In this document: positions 1-6,442 of the stretch, in pieces
Layout: every line of letters begins with the position of its first letter
Numbering within the stretch: position 1 is the stretch's first letter
DNA from: a virus
DNA: 38,846 bases
Reading direction: 5' to 3' (one strand)
Virus record (IMG/VR): IMGVR_UViG_3300024940_000003
Location: 1-38,846 of that record
Program-made: the position numbers and the translations under genes
Notes under the pieces: model-generated
What the model was told of the DNA's origin: nothing
Databases searched by the model: none
Seen by the model: the letters and a program-made list of their open reading frames with translations, nothing else

Positions 1-50
1 AAAACGTGAAGGCACTTTTTATATTTTTAGGCATTAGCTAATATAAATAC

Positions 51-127
51 AGGCGGTTAGCTCAGTTGGTTAGAGCGCTTGGTCGACATCCAAGAGGTCA
101 GCAGTTCGAATCTGCTACTGCCTACCA
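51..127 (+). tRNA. tRNA-Val (anticodon GAC)
   Basis: Full cloverleaf read by eye. The acceptor AGGCGGT (51-57) pairs with ACTGCCT (117-123), followed by A and an encoded CCA. The D stem is GCTC/GAGC, the anticodon stem CTTGG/CCAAG with loop TCGACAT, and the T arm contains GTTCGAATC. The anticodon is GAC. Position 33 reads C rather than the nearly universal U. The last 14 bases form the phage attachment core, so integration leaves the gene intact. No terminator follows on this side. One that fits lies beyond attR. Confidence 0.93.
114..127. other. attL core (tRNA 3' end)
   Basis: The 14 bp GCTACTGCCTACCA, identical to 38645-38658. The flanks differ immediately on both sides. It covers the end of the T arm, the 3' acceptor strand and CCA, a usual target for tyrosine integrases. 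Confidence 0.92.
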
Positions 128-156
128 GTTACTCTTTCTCAAGTTTTTTCATCGTT

Positions 157-257
157 CGTCAAACTTCATCAAAAACCACCACAAAGTAAGCTGAAAGCAT
201 TATACTGACTGCCCTTGCAGTTAATCATATGCTTACATAATGCGTCATACTTCATCA
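157..257 (+). repeat. paired 15-bp direct repeats inside attL
   Basis: CGTCAAACTTCATCA at 157-171 and CGTCATACTTCATCA at 243-257 differ at one base and lie 86 bp apart between the tRNA and integrase. Their place in the attachment arm suggests binding sites for integrase, excisionase or a host bending protein. That role is inferred. The rest of 128-331 holds no gene. A short hairpin (ACTGC/GCAGT near 210-224) lacks a U tract and does not look like a terminator. Confidence 0.5.
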
Positions 258-282
258 TGTATAAACAAGCCTAGCCAAAATA

Positions 283-328
283 TTTTAGGGTATCGCATTG
301 GTGATTCGCTAAATCAGTTTAGGGTATC
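283..328 (+). repeat. TTTAGGGTAT repeats, likely integrase arm sites
   Basis: TTTTAGGGTATC (283-294) and TTTAGGGTATC (318-328) sit just upstream of the integrase start. The same decamer recurs at 1279-1288 inside int and at 38595-38604, about 40 bp left of attR. I noticed none elsewhere. Copies at both prophage ends in the same orientation fit arm-type sites of a tyrosine recombinase. The pair before int could also allow autoregulation. Confidence 0.55.
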
Positions 329-331
329 AGC

Positions 332-1513
332 ATGTTAACCATTAAACAGATTGAGGCATTAAAGCCTAAAGAGCAGCAATACAAGGTTGCTGATATGGCA
401 GGGCTTTACTTAGTGGTTACGCCAAGAAATATAAAATCATGGCGATATAACTACAAAGATATTCACGATAAATACAAAACTAAAACCTATGGGCTATACC
501 CTGAAATTAGTTTAGCTAAGGCTAGATTATTAAATTCAGAGTTTAAAGATGAGCAGGCGCGATTAAAACTACATGGCTTAACCGAAAGCCGTGTAATGAC
601 TTTCAAGCAGTTTGTAGAAGATAAATGGTACAAGCATCATCTGCCTGATCTTAAAAGCCAAAAGCATAAGGCCATTATTCAAGCGAGTATGGACCAATAT
701 GTTTTTGAGAAGATAGGTGATAAGCCACTTGATAAGATTACGCGCAAAGAGTTGGTTGAGTTGGTGCAGGGTATTCAAAGCAAAGGTGTTGTTGAAACTG
801 CGAATAGAATTGCAAGCAGGCTAGGGCAGGTGTTCACGCATGCCGTTAACACGGATGAAATACAACTGCATCCAGCGACCAACTTATGCAGTGTGCTTAG
901 GTCGCCAGTTAGAACGCATATGCCTTGCATTGATGTAAGTGAGGCTAAAGACTTATTTCAAGCAATTAAAAGCTATGATGAACCTGTTACTAGGCTTGGT
1001 TTGATATTGCTTGCATTGACCTTTGTGCGAACCACTGAGCTAAGGTACTTTGAGCGCAAAGAAATTAAAGACGGTAGATTTTGGGTAATACCTGGTGAGC
1101 GCATGAAAACGGTTACTGGAAAAACGCCTAAGCCCCATGTAGTGCCGTTAACTAAATTCGCACTGAGTATCATCAAAGAGCTTGAGCAATACACTGGCGA
1201 TGATAAGTATGTGCTTGGATCACTTAAACGGCCTAACCATCCGATTAGTGAGAATACCCTATTGTTTGCACTCTATCGTTTAGGGTATCGAGGCAAGATG
1301 ACAGGCCACGGCTTCAGGGCACTAGCCTCTACTGTTCTTAATAATGAAACGATTGATGGTCGTAGGCGCTTTGATAAAGATTGGATCGAGCGCCAACTCG
1401 CACACAATGAAATAGATGATGTGCGAGCTTCATATAATCGTGCTGAGTATCTTGAACATAGAATCGCTATGATGCAATTCTATTCTGATTGGATTGAAGC
1501 CCAAGTGTCATAG
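332..1513 (+). CDS. int: tyrosine integrase (P4-like)
   Basis: A 393-residue site-specific recombinase that inserts and excises the prophage at the tRNA-Val 3' end. The N-terminus (about 1-80) resembles the arm-binding DUF4102 domain of P4-type integrases, the middle is a SAM-like core-binding domain, and the C-terminus is catalytic. Visible motifs are an Arg-containing FVRTTELR stretch, HGFR near residue 326, QLAH, and the nucleophile context ASYNRAEY (Tyr near 368). Length is normal for the family. No Shine-Dalgarno sequence precedes the ATG. The gene reads in the same direction as the tRNA with no evident terminator between, so tRNA transcription may feed it. Its 3' end overlaps the convergent excisionase gene by 47 bp. 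Confidence 0.95.
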   Translation: MLTIKQIEALKPKEQQYKVADMAGLYLVVTPRNIKSWRYNYKDIHDKYKTKTYGLYPEISLAKARLLNSEFKDEQARLKLHGLTESRVMTFKQFVEDKWYKHHLPDLKSQKHKAIIQASMDQYVFEKIGDKPLDKITRKELVELVQGIQSKGVVETANRIASRLGQVFTHAVNTDEIQLHPATNLCSVLRSPVRTHMPCIDVSEAKDLFQAIKSYDEPVTRLGLILLALTFVRTTELRYFERKEIKDGRFWVIPGERMKTVTGKTPKPHVVPLTKFALSIIKELEQYTGDDKYVLGSLKRPNHPISENTLLFALYRLGYRGKMTGHGFRALASTVLNNETIDGRRRFDKDWIERQLAHNEIDDVRASYNRAEYLEHRIAMMQFYSDWIEAQVS

Positions 1514-1649
1514 GGCTTTTATTCCAGCGTGGGCGAGGCTCTATATGGTCTGGCTTTGGAATAAGACCAGATTTAATATAGCGTGATACTGTTGCACGGC
1601 TTGCGCCTAGATACTCCATCCAGTCTTTAATTTCATAAATGTTTTTCAT
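1467..1649 (-). CDS. xis: excisionase / AlpA-like HTH protein
   Basis: A 60-residue DNA-binding protein beginning MKNIYEIKDWMEYLGASRAT, with a helix-turn-helix (LGASRATVSRYIKSGLIPKP) typical of small MerR/AlpA-type excisionases. Such proteins bind the attachment arms and steer integrase toward excision. It has a good ribosome binding site (GGAAGGG, 7 bases before ATG) lying in the end of the preceding gene. It is the last gene of the leftward operon and converges on int, the usual place for xis. The family assignment rests on size, HTH and position. Confidence 0.72.
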   Translation of the reverse strand: MKNIYEIKDWMEYLGASRATVSRYIKSGLIPKPDHIEPRPRWNKSPMTLGLQSNQNRIAS

Positions 1650-1650
1650 C

Positions 1651-1803
1651 TTATTTCCCTTCCACTTTTACTTGTTTGTACTTAATCGTAATTTCAGGCT
1701 CATGGCCTTTTTTAAATAGGTCGCTTGCTAGCTGTGATGCTGCGGCAAATCCTTTTACCTCGCACTTAGTGTTGGTGCATTCAACGTAGAATTCTTTGGT
1801 CAT
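1651..1803 (-). CDS. 50-aa hypothetical protein
   Basis: Small ORF starting MTKEFYVECTNTKCEVKGFA and ending KVEGK. Two cysteines (9 and 14) sit in a short N-terminal strand pattern and could bind a metal only as part of a multimer. The stop codon lies one base before the xis start, so translation is probably coupled. The start has a weak AGGAC ribosome site. Function unknown. Support is the tight spacing on both sides and the continuous reading frame. Confidence 0.6.
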   Translation of the reverse strand: MTKEFYVECTNTKCEVKGFAAASQLASDLFKKGHEPEITIKYKQVKVEGK

Positions 1804-1812
1804 GGGCTAGTC

Positions 1813-1950
1813 CTATTTAAAAGTTACGCCAGCGGTGCAAATAAAAGCACCTAGCCAATATATTGCTTGCATTTTGTCACCAACATATAACCATCCCAAA
1901 GCAAGCATTGAGAATTGAAATAAAAGCGCGTAGTTAATATAAATAATCAT
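1813..1950 (-). CDS. 45-aa membrane protein
   Basis: Small hydrophobic protein starting MIIYINYALLFQFSMLALGW, with two probable membrane spans (about 4-23 and 28-44) separated by a short GDKMQ turn. Its ATG overlaps the stop of the upstream MazG-like gene in a TAATG arrangement, which argues that it is translated by coupling. Function not recognised. Small early membrane proteins in phages can act in exclusion or host takeover, but nothing here shows that. Confidence 0.6.
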   Translation of the reverse strand: MIIYINYALLFQFSMLALGWLYVGDKMQAIYWLGAFICTAGVTFK

Positions 1951-2429
1951 TATTTAACTCGATTCGTATTAGGTTTAAGCTCTTTGTTTTTTGCCATTTT
2001 GTCCATTACGGCTTGCTGAATGTTTATATCGTTTTCTGCGGCAATGCCTAGCGTTCTTAAGATAATGTCGGCTAACTCAGTCTTAAAGTGTTCAGTAGGC
2101 TCTTTACCTCTAACCTCGTTTGCCGCTTCGCCGCACTCAGAAACAACCAGCATTAGGCTTTCAAGTGGTGTTTTGTTTTTCCACCAACCCATAGTTTTTA
2201 GCCAATCTGCTTGGCGGCCTGCAAGGTCGTTTAAATCTACCGCCTCTTGCTGTTCGTTCTGCGATATTGGTGATTTATCATTTGCATCAATAGCGACTTT
2301 GTAGGCTTTAGCAAATGCCTCCAGCTCTGATAACGATGCTATAAAATCAAATCCGTTATGGCTTCTTCTTAAATCAATAACTACTAGAGCCAACCTCTCT
2401 ATTAGCTCGCGCTCATTATTCTGTGTCAT
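1950..2429 (-). CDS. MazG-like NTP pyrophosphohydrolase
   Basis: A 159-residue protein whose C-terminal half matches the all-alpha NTP-PPase (MazG) fold. The metal-binding pattern is E98xxE101 (SECGEAANE) followed by E118xxD121 (ELADIILR), with a trailing amphipathic helix. The first 85 residues are unassigned. MazG-type enzymes hydrolyse NTPs or dNTPs to monophosphates. Phage versions are thought to adjust nucleotide pools. The start is preceded by TGAGGTTAAAC, which also precedes the next gene upstream. It is coupled to the 45-aa membrane gene downstream. Confidence 0.8.
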   Translation of the reverse strand: MTQNNERELIERLALVVIDLRRSHNGFDFIASLSELEAFAKAYKVAIDANDKSPISQNEQQEAVDLNDLAGRQADWLKTMGWWKNKTPLESLMLVVSECGEAANEVRGKEPTEHFKTELADIILRTLGIAAENDINIQQAVMDKMAKNKELKPNTNRVK

Positions 2430-2441
2430 GTTTAACCTCAG

Positions 2442-2627
2442 CTATTCAATTTTTGTTATTACGTCAGGTAAATCTACATAAACCTCAGATTCGCCCCACT
2501 GAAAATTCATTGGATTTTCTAACGAATTTTTAAGTATGATATTTGCCTCTTCTACTGTGCTGGCTTCAATTGTTATATCAGCAAAAGTTGTAGATACTTT
2601 TTGTAAAGTAATGCTAAATCTCTTCAT
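2442..2627 (-). CDS. 61-aa hypothetical protein
   Basis: Begins MKRFSITLQKVSTTFADITI and has alternating strand/helix character like a small alpha-beta fold, with an acidic middle (EASTVEEANIILKNSLE). An upstream in-frame GTG exists, but the ATG at 2627 carries the ribosome site (TGAGGTTAAAC), so this start is chosen. It overlaps the end of the 154-aa gene by 14 bp. A family of short phage proteins with a similar VEAENEEEA-type helix is common, but no function can be assigned. Confidence 0.65.
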   Translation of the reverse strand: MKRFSITLQKVSTTFADITIEASTVEEANIILKNSLENPMNFQWGESEVYVDLPDVITKIE

Positions 2628-3078
2628 GTTTAACCTCACTAAGTTTCTTATAGTTGTTTAGTTGCGATTTAGCGAGGCTTAAAGATTTTTCCATTATATT
2701 GTCCTCACTAAGTTTGTCGTAGTTGGCTAGGGCTTGGTCTATTGCTTTATTTAGTTCATCAGGTGGATAGCCAGTAACCCAAATTTCACCTTCTTCAGTT
2801 TCTTCTCTAACTGATAAATCAAAACCATGTCCGCAATCTCGCAAATACCTATAACGCTCTGCATCTCTCACATCATCCGCCGATGCTACTTTGGCGCGTA
2901 GGGTTTGGATTTCATCTTTTGTCTCACCACTCACTACTGGCGCATTGGCTAGCAGGGCGTTTAACTTATCCCATTCAACTGCATCGCGTCTAAATACGCC
3001 AAATATAGCCTCTTGCTTCAAAGCTAATAAATCACCGCGCCTAATCATCACTAAATCATCACTATTTGGTATGTTCAT
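2614..3078 (-). CDS. 154-aa phage early protein (DAERYRYLRD motif)
   Basis: Contains ADDVRDAERYRYLRD near residues 88-101 and a C-terminal ELNKAIDQALANYDKL helix, a pairing often seen in hypothetical early proteins of temperate phages. The N-terminal part (LLALKQEAIFGVFRRDAVEW) is helical. The ATG overlaps the stop of the upstream 45-aa gene (ATGA), and AGGGA provides the ribosome site. Function unknown. Confidence 0.72.
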   Translation of the reverse strand: MNIPNSDDLVMIRRGDLLALKQEAIFGVFRRDAVEWDKLNALLANAPVVSGETKDEIQTLRAKVASADDVRDAERYRYLRDCGHGFDLSVREETEEGEIWVTGYPPDELNKAIDQALANYDKLSEDNIMEKSLSLAKSQLNNYKKLSEVKHEEI

Positions 3079-3212
3079 TTAACGTCCCTCAACACTTTCT
3101 TAGCCTTAGCTATTTTCTCTGGAACTTGCCCATGAAACTTCATCCCCTTTAGTGCGCCTAGCAATTCAGCAAGCGCGGTGCGTAGTTGTGATTCTTGTTC
3201 GCTCATAGCCAT
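3075..3212 (-). CDS. 45-aa hypothetical protein
   Basis: Begins MAMSEQESQLRTALAELLGA and ends in a basic stretch (KIAKAKKVLRDVK). A second in-frame ATG lies two codons later. The first is chosen because AAAGAG precedes it by 7 bases. The stop overlaps the next start as ATGA. Probably a small helical protein. No known family recognised. Confidence 0.6.
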   Translation of the reverse strand: MAMSEQESQLRTALAELLGALKGMKFHGQVPEKIAKAKKVLRDVK

Positions 3213-3223
3213 GCTGATGCTCT

Positions 3224-3541
3224 TTACTTCGCTCTATGGGTTGTTACGTTGCCTTCAACTATTACTGTTGCGCGGTTGTTTACCGTGTTTTTTTGCTCAA
3301 TTGCCTGCTTAGCAGCTGGCGCTGAAAGTTGTGCTGGCGGTGTTGGTTTCTGAAAGAAATGTGTTTCGATACTGCCGTTAACGCGCATGAAATCAATCTC
3401 TGTTTTTGCTGTATCTACAATCACATCACCTACTTGGCAGATAGCTTTTGCTCGATCGATATCCATCGGGTTCTCTTTATCCTGCAGCGCAGTTAGCGTG
3501 TTAAACAGGTGCGATCTGAGTTCTAAGATGTCGTTGTTCAT
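3224..3541 (-). CDS. 105-aa hypothetical phage protein
   Basis: Begins MNNDILELRSHLFNTLTALQ. The first 60 residues are helical, with AKAICQVGDVIVDTAKTEIDFM resembling a short conserved stretch found in many uncharacterised phage early proteins. The C-terminal third is low complexity (KPTPPAQLSAPAAKQA). The longer reading frame starts 13 codons earlier, but GAAGGAAAGAA sits directly before this ATG. It overlaps the end of the HNH gene by 41 bp. Function unknown. Confidence 0.7.
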   Translation of the reverse strand: MNNDILELRSHLFNTLTALQDKENPMDIDRAKAICQVGDVIVDTAKTEIDFMRVNGSIETHFFQKPTPPAQLSAPAAKQAIEQKNTVNNRATVIVEGNVTTHRAK

Positions 3542-4190
3542 TTTCTTTCCTTCGTTTATTAATCTGTCTTGAAATTGCACCTTTAAGCTGTGATACTTGC
3601 ATAAACTCTTTACCGTACTTGGCAGGATGATTGCGCTTAGCGTTTTCTGCTTTGTTCATCAGCATTAAGTTTGTGATCTCTACATTTAGCTTGTTGCCAT
3701 CAATAAAAGCAACCATGTGCCCGTCTGGGATCTTTCCGTTGCATCGCTCCCAAACCAATCTGCTAACAGATTTCCATTGTCGTAGGCCTTCTGCTATTTT
3801 TACTTCTAGGTAGCCATCTTTAACTACTCGATAAGTGCCTACAGGTTTGTAGTTTGGTGATTTTTGCCCTGACTTAAATTGCGTCTTTATTGAGTTTTGG
3901 TGTGGTGTTATTTTTTTACCTTTGTTCGATGGCACTTGTCCTTTTTTAAATCTAGTGCATTGTCCAGCGCTGTTATCATGTTTTAAGCTGCCAGACATTG
4001 GGCTATCTTTAAACCATTGCGACTTACCTACATTTACATTGCCTGCCATGTTGAATACCTGGCAATTGCTGGCATTAAATAGCTTTGCTATGGCAGCCGT
4101 ATTGCTGCATGGATAAAGTAGGGCAATCATGCGTTTATCTTCATCCGTCCAGACGCGCCTCTTAGCTATTTTGTTAAGCGATTTGGTCAT
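3501..4190 (-). CDS. HNH endonuclease (homing-like)
   Basis: A 229-residue protein with an N-terminal basic helical region, a linker rich in K, G and P, and a C-terminal HNH core near residues 135-185 (SRLVWERCNGKIP, GHMVAFIDGNKLN, ITNLMLM). This is the HNH_3-like arrangement common in free-standing phage nucleases. The position before FIDGN, often His, is replaced here, while the preceding GH is kept. I judge it a probable active variant but cannot prove it. The frame extends four codons upstream to a TTG. The ATG is preferred. It may be a mobile gene inserted in the early operon. Confidence 0.8.
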   Translation of the reverse strand: MTKSLNKIAKRRVWTDEDKRMIALLYPCSNTAAIAKLFNASNCQVFNMAGNVNVGKSQWFKDSPMSGSLKHDNSAGQCTRFKKGQVPSNKGKKITPHQNSIKTQFKSGQKSPNYKPVGTYRVVKDGYLEVKIAEGLRQWKSVSRLVWERCNGKIPDGHMVAFIDGNKLNVEITNLMLMNKAENAKRNHPAKYGKEFMQVSQLKGAISRQINKRRKENEQRHLRTQIAPV

Positions 4191-4650
4191 ACTTTGTTTC
4201 AATCAATATTTTTGTCTGTGCTGTTTTTGCAATACTGACAATTTGCTGACGTTTGCTTGATCTGAACGCTTTGCGGCAATCAATCATGCATGCTTGCGCA
4301 GCTGTAATGTTTTCTCGCGTGATTGGTGTATTGCTATGCAAGCGTTTTTTGATGATAGTGAGAGGCAGTAAATTGATGTTTAAGCCTAGTTTCTCATTAA
4401 TCATTTCCCAGGTCAGAATCCATCCTTCTAGTGCCGGAATGATCTCAGTCCAAACGCCTTCGTTGTCTCTAAATACCGGAACACCTTGCATTGCATCAAT
4501 AGCGCCATTGCTAATTTGATCAAGTATCGACTGAGGCATATCGAACACTGTAAATTCATCAAGCAGGGCAGGCAGTGGCACTATGCGATCACCATGGGTG
4601 ATGTTTCTGCGCTCGTTACGCTCTGCTTGACGGCGTTGGGCGCGATTCAT
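4174..4650 (-). CDS. 158-aa hypothetical protein
   Basis: Begins MNRAQRRQAERNERRN, a strongly basic start common in phage hypothetical proteins, followed by a mixed domain (LPALLDEFTVFDMPQSILDQ) and a helical C-terminus. The ATG overlaps the preceding stop (ATGA), so translation is likely coupled. The last 17 bp overlap the HNH start. No family can be named from the sequence. Confidence 0.68.
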   Translation of the reverse strand: MNRAQRRQAERNERRNITHGDRIVPLPALLDEFTVFDMPQSILDQISNGAIDAMQGVPVFRDNEGVWTEIIPALEGWILTWEMINEKLGLNINLLPLTIIKKRLHSNTPITRENITAAQACMIDCRKAFRSSKRQQIVSIAKTAQTKILIETKYDQIA

Positions 4651-4895
4651 TTATTCACCCAGCGGCGATGAGCCCACATGCTTGCAACAATCGCAAATGG
4701 GCCTAATATTAAGTAAGCAGCAATTTCATAAAAGCCAGCTTCAGGCACTGTTTTAAATAAAACTAGGTTAGCGCCAGATATAGCAAAACTAGTAACAAAA
4801 GCAGCTCTATAATGGCCGTTATTCACGTTTAAGCTCTGAAAACCAAGCGCAAACACTAAAATAAACGTGCTGCCAAAGATGATTAATGCGGTCAT
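4647..4895 (-). CDS. 82-aa membrane protein
   Basis: Two to three predicted spans: residues 2-19, a weaker one near 31-46, and 55-73. The cytoplasmic-looking end is basic (AHRRWVNK). AAAGG lies 7 bases before the ATG, and ATGA couplings link it to both neighbours. Function unknown. Exclusion at the membrane is only a possibility. Confidence 0.66.
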   Translation of the reverse strand: MTALIIFGSTFILVFALGFQSLNVNNGHYRAAFVTSFAISGANLVLFKTVPEAGFYEIAAYLILGPFAIVASMWAHRRWVNK

Positions 4896-5164
4896 GCTGC
4901 TGCCTTTGTTTGCAACGCTAGTAGTTCTAATTCAGCCTCTTTGATGTACTCAATATGTTGATTAAGCATGTTTATCAACTCTTGGGCTTGTTCAGCGCTG
5001 AGGTCTTCATGGATATGGCATGAGCCTGTATCTATTGTGATAATGTTTGCTACATCCTGTCTAAGTTCTCCAGTTTGATGATGTGTAATCCATACGGATG
5101 TATTTATCTTTAAGCTATTGATGATAGTTTTAGCCGTATTATGATTAGCTGGATTAAATTTCAT
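4892..5164 (-). CDS. 90-aa hypothetical protein
   Basis: Begins MKFNPANHNTAKTIINSLKI, with a beta-rich middle (TSVWITHHQTGELRQDVANI) and a C-terminal helix (AQELINMLNQHIEYIKEAEL). The reading frame extends eight codons further, but GGGAG stands 6 bases before this ATG. The start also overlaps the stop of the 50-aa gene upstream (ATATGA). No family recognised. Confidence 0.66.
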   Translation of the reverse strand: MKFNPANHNTAKTIINSLKINTSVWITHHQTGELRQDVANIITIDTGSCHIHEDLSAEQAQELINMLNQHIEYIKEAELELLALQTKAAA

Positions 5165-5313
5165 ATTGTTCTCCCTGATAAGTTCCATGATGTTTTTAAG
5201 CTGTAGTGGCGTTTGGTTATGTAGTAATGCGTGTCTTTAAGGCGCTTAAGCAGGCGCCCGTGTGTAATCCATGACAACATCCAGCCAAAAAGAAATACCG
5301 ATGTAAGCTTCAT
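5161..5313 (-). CDS. 50-aa membrane-anchored protein, partly nested
   Basis: Starts MKLTSVFLFGWMLSWITHGR and has a single hydrophobic N-terminal segment followed by a very basic tail (RLLKRLKDTHYY, KRHYSLK). The ATG has a strong ribosome site (GGAG, 7 bases away) inside the upstream membrane gene, overlapping it by 68 bp in another frame. Its stop overlaps the next start. Too short for ordinary gene finders. The ribosome site and coupling are the evidence. Function unknown. Confidence 0.55.
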   Translation of the reverse strand: MKLTSVFLFGWMLSWITHGRLLKRLKDTHYYITKRHYSLKTSWNLSGRTI

Positions 5314-5446
5314 GTAATAACTCCAAAAATTGAGGCGTTAACAGATACGTGATTGTTAAAATAAATACGGCTGCAACAATGCTTTTAAGCGCCTGATAGA
5401 TAAAATCACTTGATGTGAGGTCGTCTAGTGGGTGGTTGTTGCTCAT
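5246..5446 (-). CDS. 66-aa membrane protein
   Basis: A hydrophilic N-terminus (MSNNHPLDDLTSSDFIYQAL) is followed by a clear membrane span (residues about 21-40) and a second amphipathic or membrane segment (44-58). The start lies two bases after the preceding stop (TAACCATG). No clear Shine-Dalgarno sequence, so it probably relies on coupling. Function unknown. Confidence 0.62.
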   Translation of the reverse strand: MSNNHPLDDLTSSDFIYQALKSIVAAVFILTITYLLTPQFLELLHEAYIGISFWLDVVMDYTRAPA

Positions 5447-5448
5447 GG

Positions 5449-5631
5449 TTAAGCGCGCTCTGCACTCACGTTAGCCATCATCTGGCGGCGTGCCTCAATC
5501 GATACCACATTGCTTTTGTTTCGTTCTGGACGATGTACCACACGAAGCCCAAGTGCTATGGCCTCATCGATCAATGTTTGAACGGTGCGGATATTCGTGT
5601 TTTCTGCAATTTGTAAATGAATGGTTTGCAT
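5449..5631 (-). CDS. 60-aa hypothetical protein
   Basis: Begins MQTIHLQIAENTNIRTVQTL, a beta strand followed by a helix (TLIDEAIALGLRVVHRP), then a basic tail. It resembles small phage proteins of ribbon-helix style but shows no diagnostic motif. AAGG precedes this ATG closely, so it is preferred to a start nine codons upstream. It follows the first gene of the operon by 8 bp. Confidence 0.62.
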   Translation of the reverse strand: MQTIHLQIAENTNIRTVQTLIDEAIALGLRVVHRPERNKSNVVSIEARRQMMANVSAERA

Positions 5632-5639
5632 GGTTAGCC

Positions 5640-5840
5640 TTAAATATTGTTGTACCAATATTCTTGTGCAGGTTTTGCACGCGAATTTTTCGGTATTGGC
5701 TGCTGCGGTGTTTTGCGTTGTGCCAGCCTAATTAAACAAGTCACCAATGCTTTGCTCTGCATGGCGCGTTCAAACGTGTAGCCCAACCTAGGGAGTTGTG
5801 AGGTATTAAATGCGGTTTGTAAGTCTGCTGTTGCTGGCAT
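5640..5840 (-). CDS. 66-aa protein, first gene of leftward operon
   Basis: Begins MPATADLQTAFNTSQLPRLG. A helical domain (YTFERAMQSKALVTCLIRLA) is followed by a basic, proline-rich end (RKTPQQPIPKNSRAKP). AGGAG lies 7 bases before the ATG. A TTG two codons upstream is rejected. As the promoter-proximal gene under repressor control it would be expressed early on induction. No family recognised. Confidence 0.68.
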   Translation of the reverse strand: MPATADLQTAFNTSQLPRLGYTFERAMQSKALVTCLIRLAQRKTPQQPIPKNSRAKPAQEYWYNNI

Positions 5841-5882
5841 TTTCAAACTCCTAAATTACGGTTTAGGTGGTGCGTTTGAAAT

Positions 5883-5948
5883 AATATACAACCACAGTTA
5901 TATTAATGTCAACAACTAAAGTTATATTTAAAAAATAACTTCAGTAAT
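5883..5948 (-). promoter_or_regulatory. PL-like promoter with three repressor operators
   Basis: On the minus strand, TTGACA (5912-5907) and TATATT (5888-5883) are 18 bp apart. Operator copies lie at 5888-5901 (ACAACCACAGTTAT), 5912-5925 (ACAACTAAAGTTAT) and 5935-5948 (ATAACTTCAGTAAT), with centre spacings of 24 and 23 bp. The first two are identical to the pair at the cI/cro switch and bracket the -35 box in the same way. CI should therefore silence the leftward operon in the lysogen. Binding is inferred from identity. Confidence 0.82.
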
Positions 5949-5975
5949 ATTTTTCATTTTTGATGATTTTTTGGC

Positions 5976-6002
5976 GTAAAAAAACCCGCTCAGAGGCGGG
6001 TT
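5976..6002 (-). terminator. rho-independent terminator of the TAC operon
   Basis: Perfect 7-bp stem AACCCGC/GCGGGTT (5983-5989 with 5996-6002), loop of 6. Read on the minus strand it is followed by a run of seven T. It lies just after the SecB-like gene and before the PL operators, separating the two transcription units. Confidence 0.9.
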
Positions 6003-6018
6003 GTGGTTGGTTTATGTA

Positions 6019-6441
6019 TTATTTTTCATCAGGTTTTTGTTCCTTTTGAGCGCCCAATATTGAAAGCCCTAAGGATAAAGGTCCAAATGGGTGCCGTGCT
6101 GTTATCCAAAGCACCGCTTCTCTAATTGCACCATAAGTTACACTGTGTCCGATTACAGTAACGGCTTTTAAAGCTTCAGTATCATTTAGATTTTCTACAC
6201 TGAATAAAGCTACGCACTCCATATCTATGGAGTATCCTGATATTGGATCATTATCTTGGTTAAAAATCATTTTCATAGTGACTATATAGTCACTATGAAT
6301 CTCAGGGTGCTTTTCAACATTAATATGATTAATTGGTTTGATGGATGTTACTGTGACGCCAGTTGGCGTGTGATTAGGGTTTGAAATCACAATACTTCTA
6401 GTGAAGTAAATGTGCTTTAAGTTAACTGGATAATCAGACAT
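6019..6441 (-). CDS. SecB-like chaperone of a TAC module
   Basis: A 140-residue SecB-family protein. It has alternating strands in the first 100 residues (NLKHIYFTRSIVISNP, YIVTMKMIFNQD, MECVALFSVEN), then the helical C-terminus YGAIREAVLWITARHPFGPL that matches the SecB signature region. General SecB binds unfolded exported proteins. Copies next to a toxin-antitoxin pair protect the antitoxin and control toxin activation. Here it is the third gene after toxin and antitoxin, starting one base after the antitoxin stop, and a terminator follows. It is divergent enough to be a dedicated SecB-TA rather than the housekeeping copy. Confidence 0.85.
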   Translation of the reverse strand: MSDYPVNLKHIYFTRSIVISNPNHTPTGVTVTSIKPINHINVEKHPEIHSDYIVTMKMIFNQDNDPISGYSIDMECVALFSVENLNDTEALKAVTVIGHSVTYGAIREAVLWITARHPFGPLSLGLSILGAQKEQKPDEK

Positions 6442-6442
6442 A

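Noticed and set aside
210-224. Hairpin between tRNA and int as tRNA terminator
   Set aside because: Five-bp stem and no run of T. The element after attR is a far better terminator.
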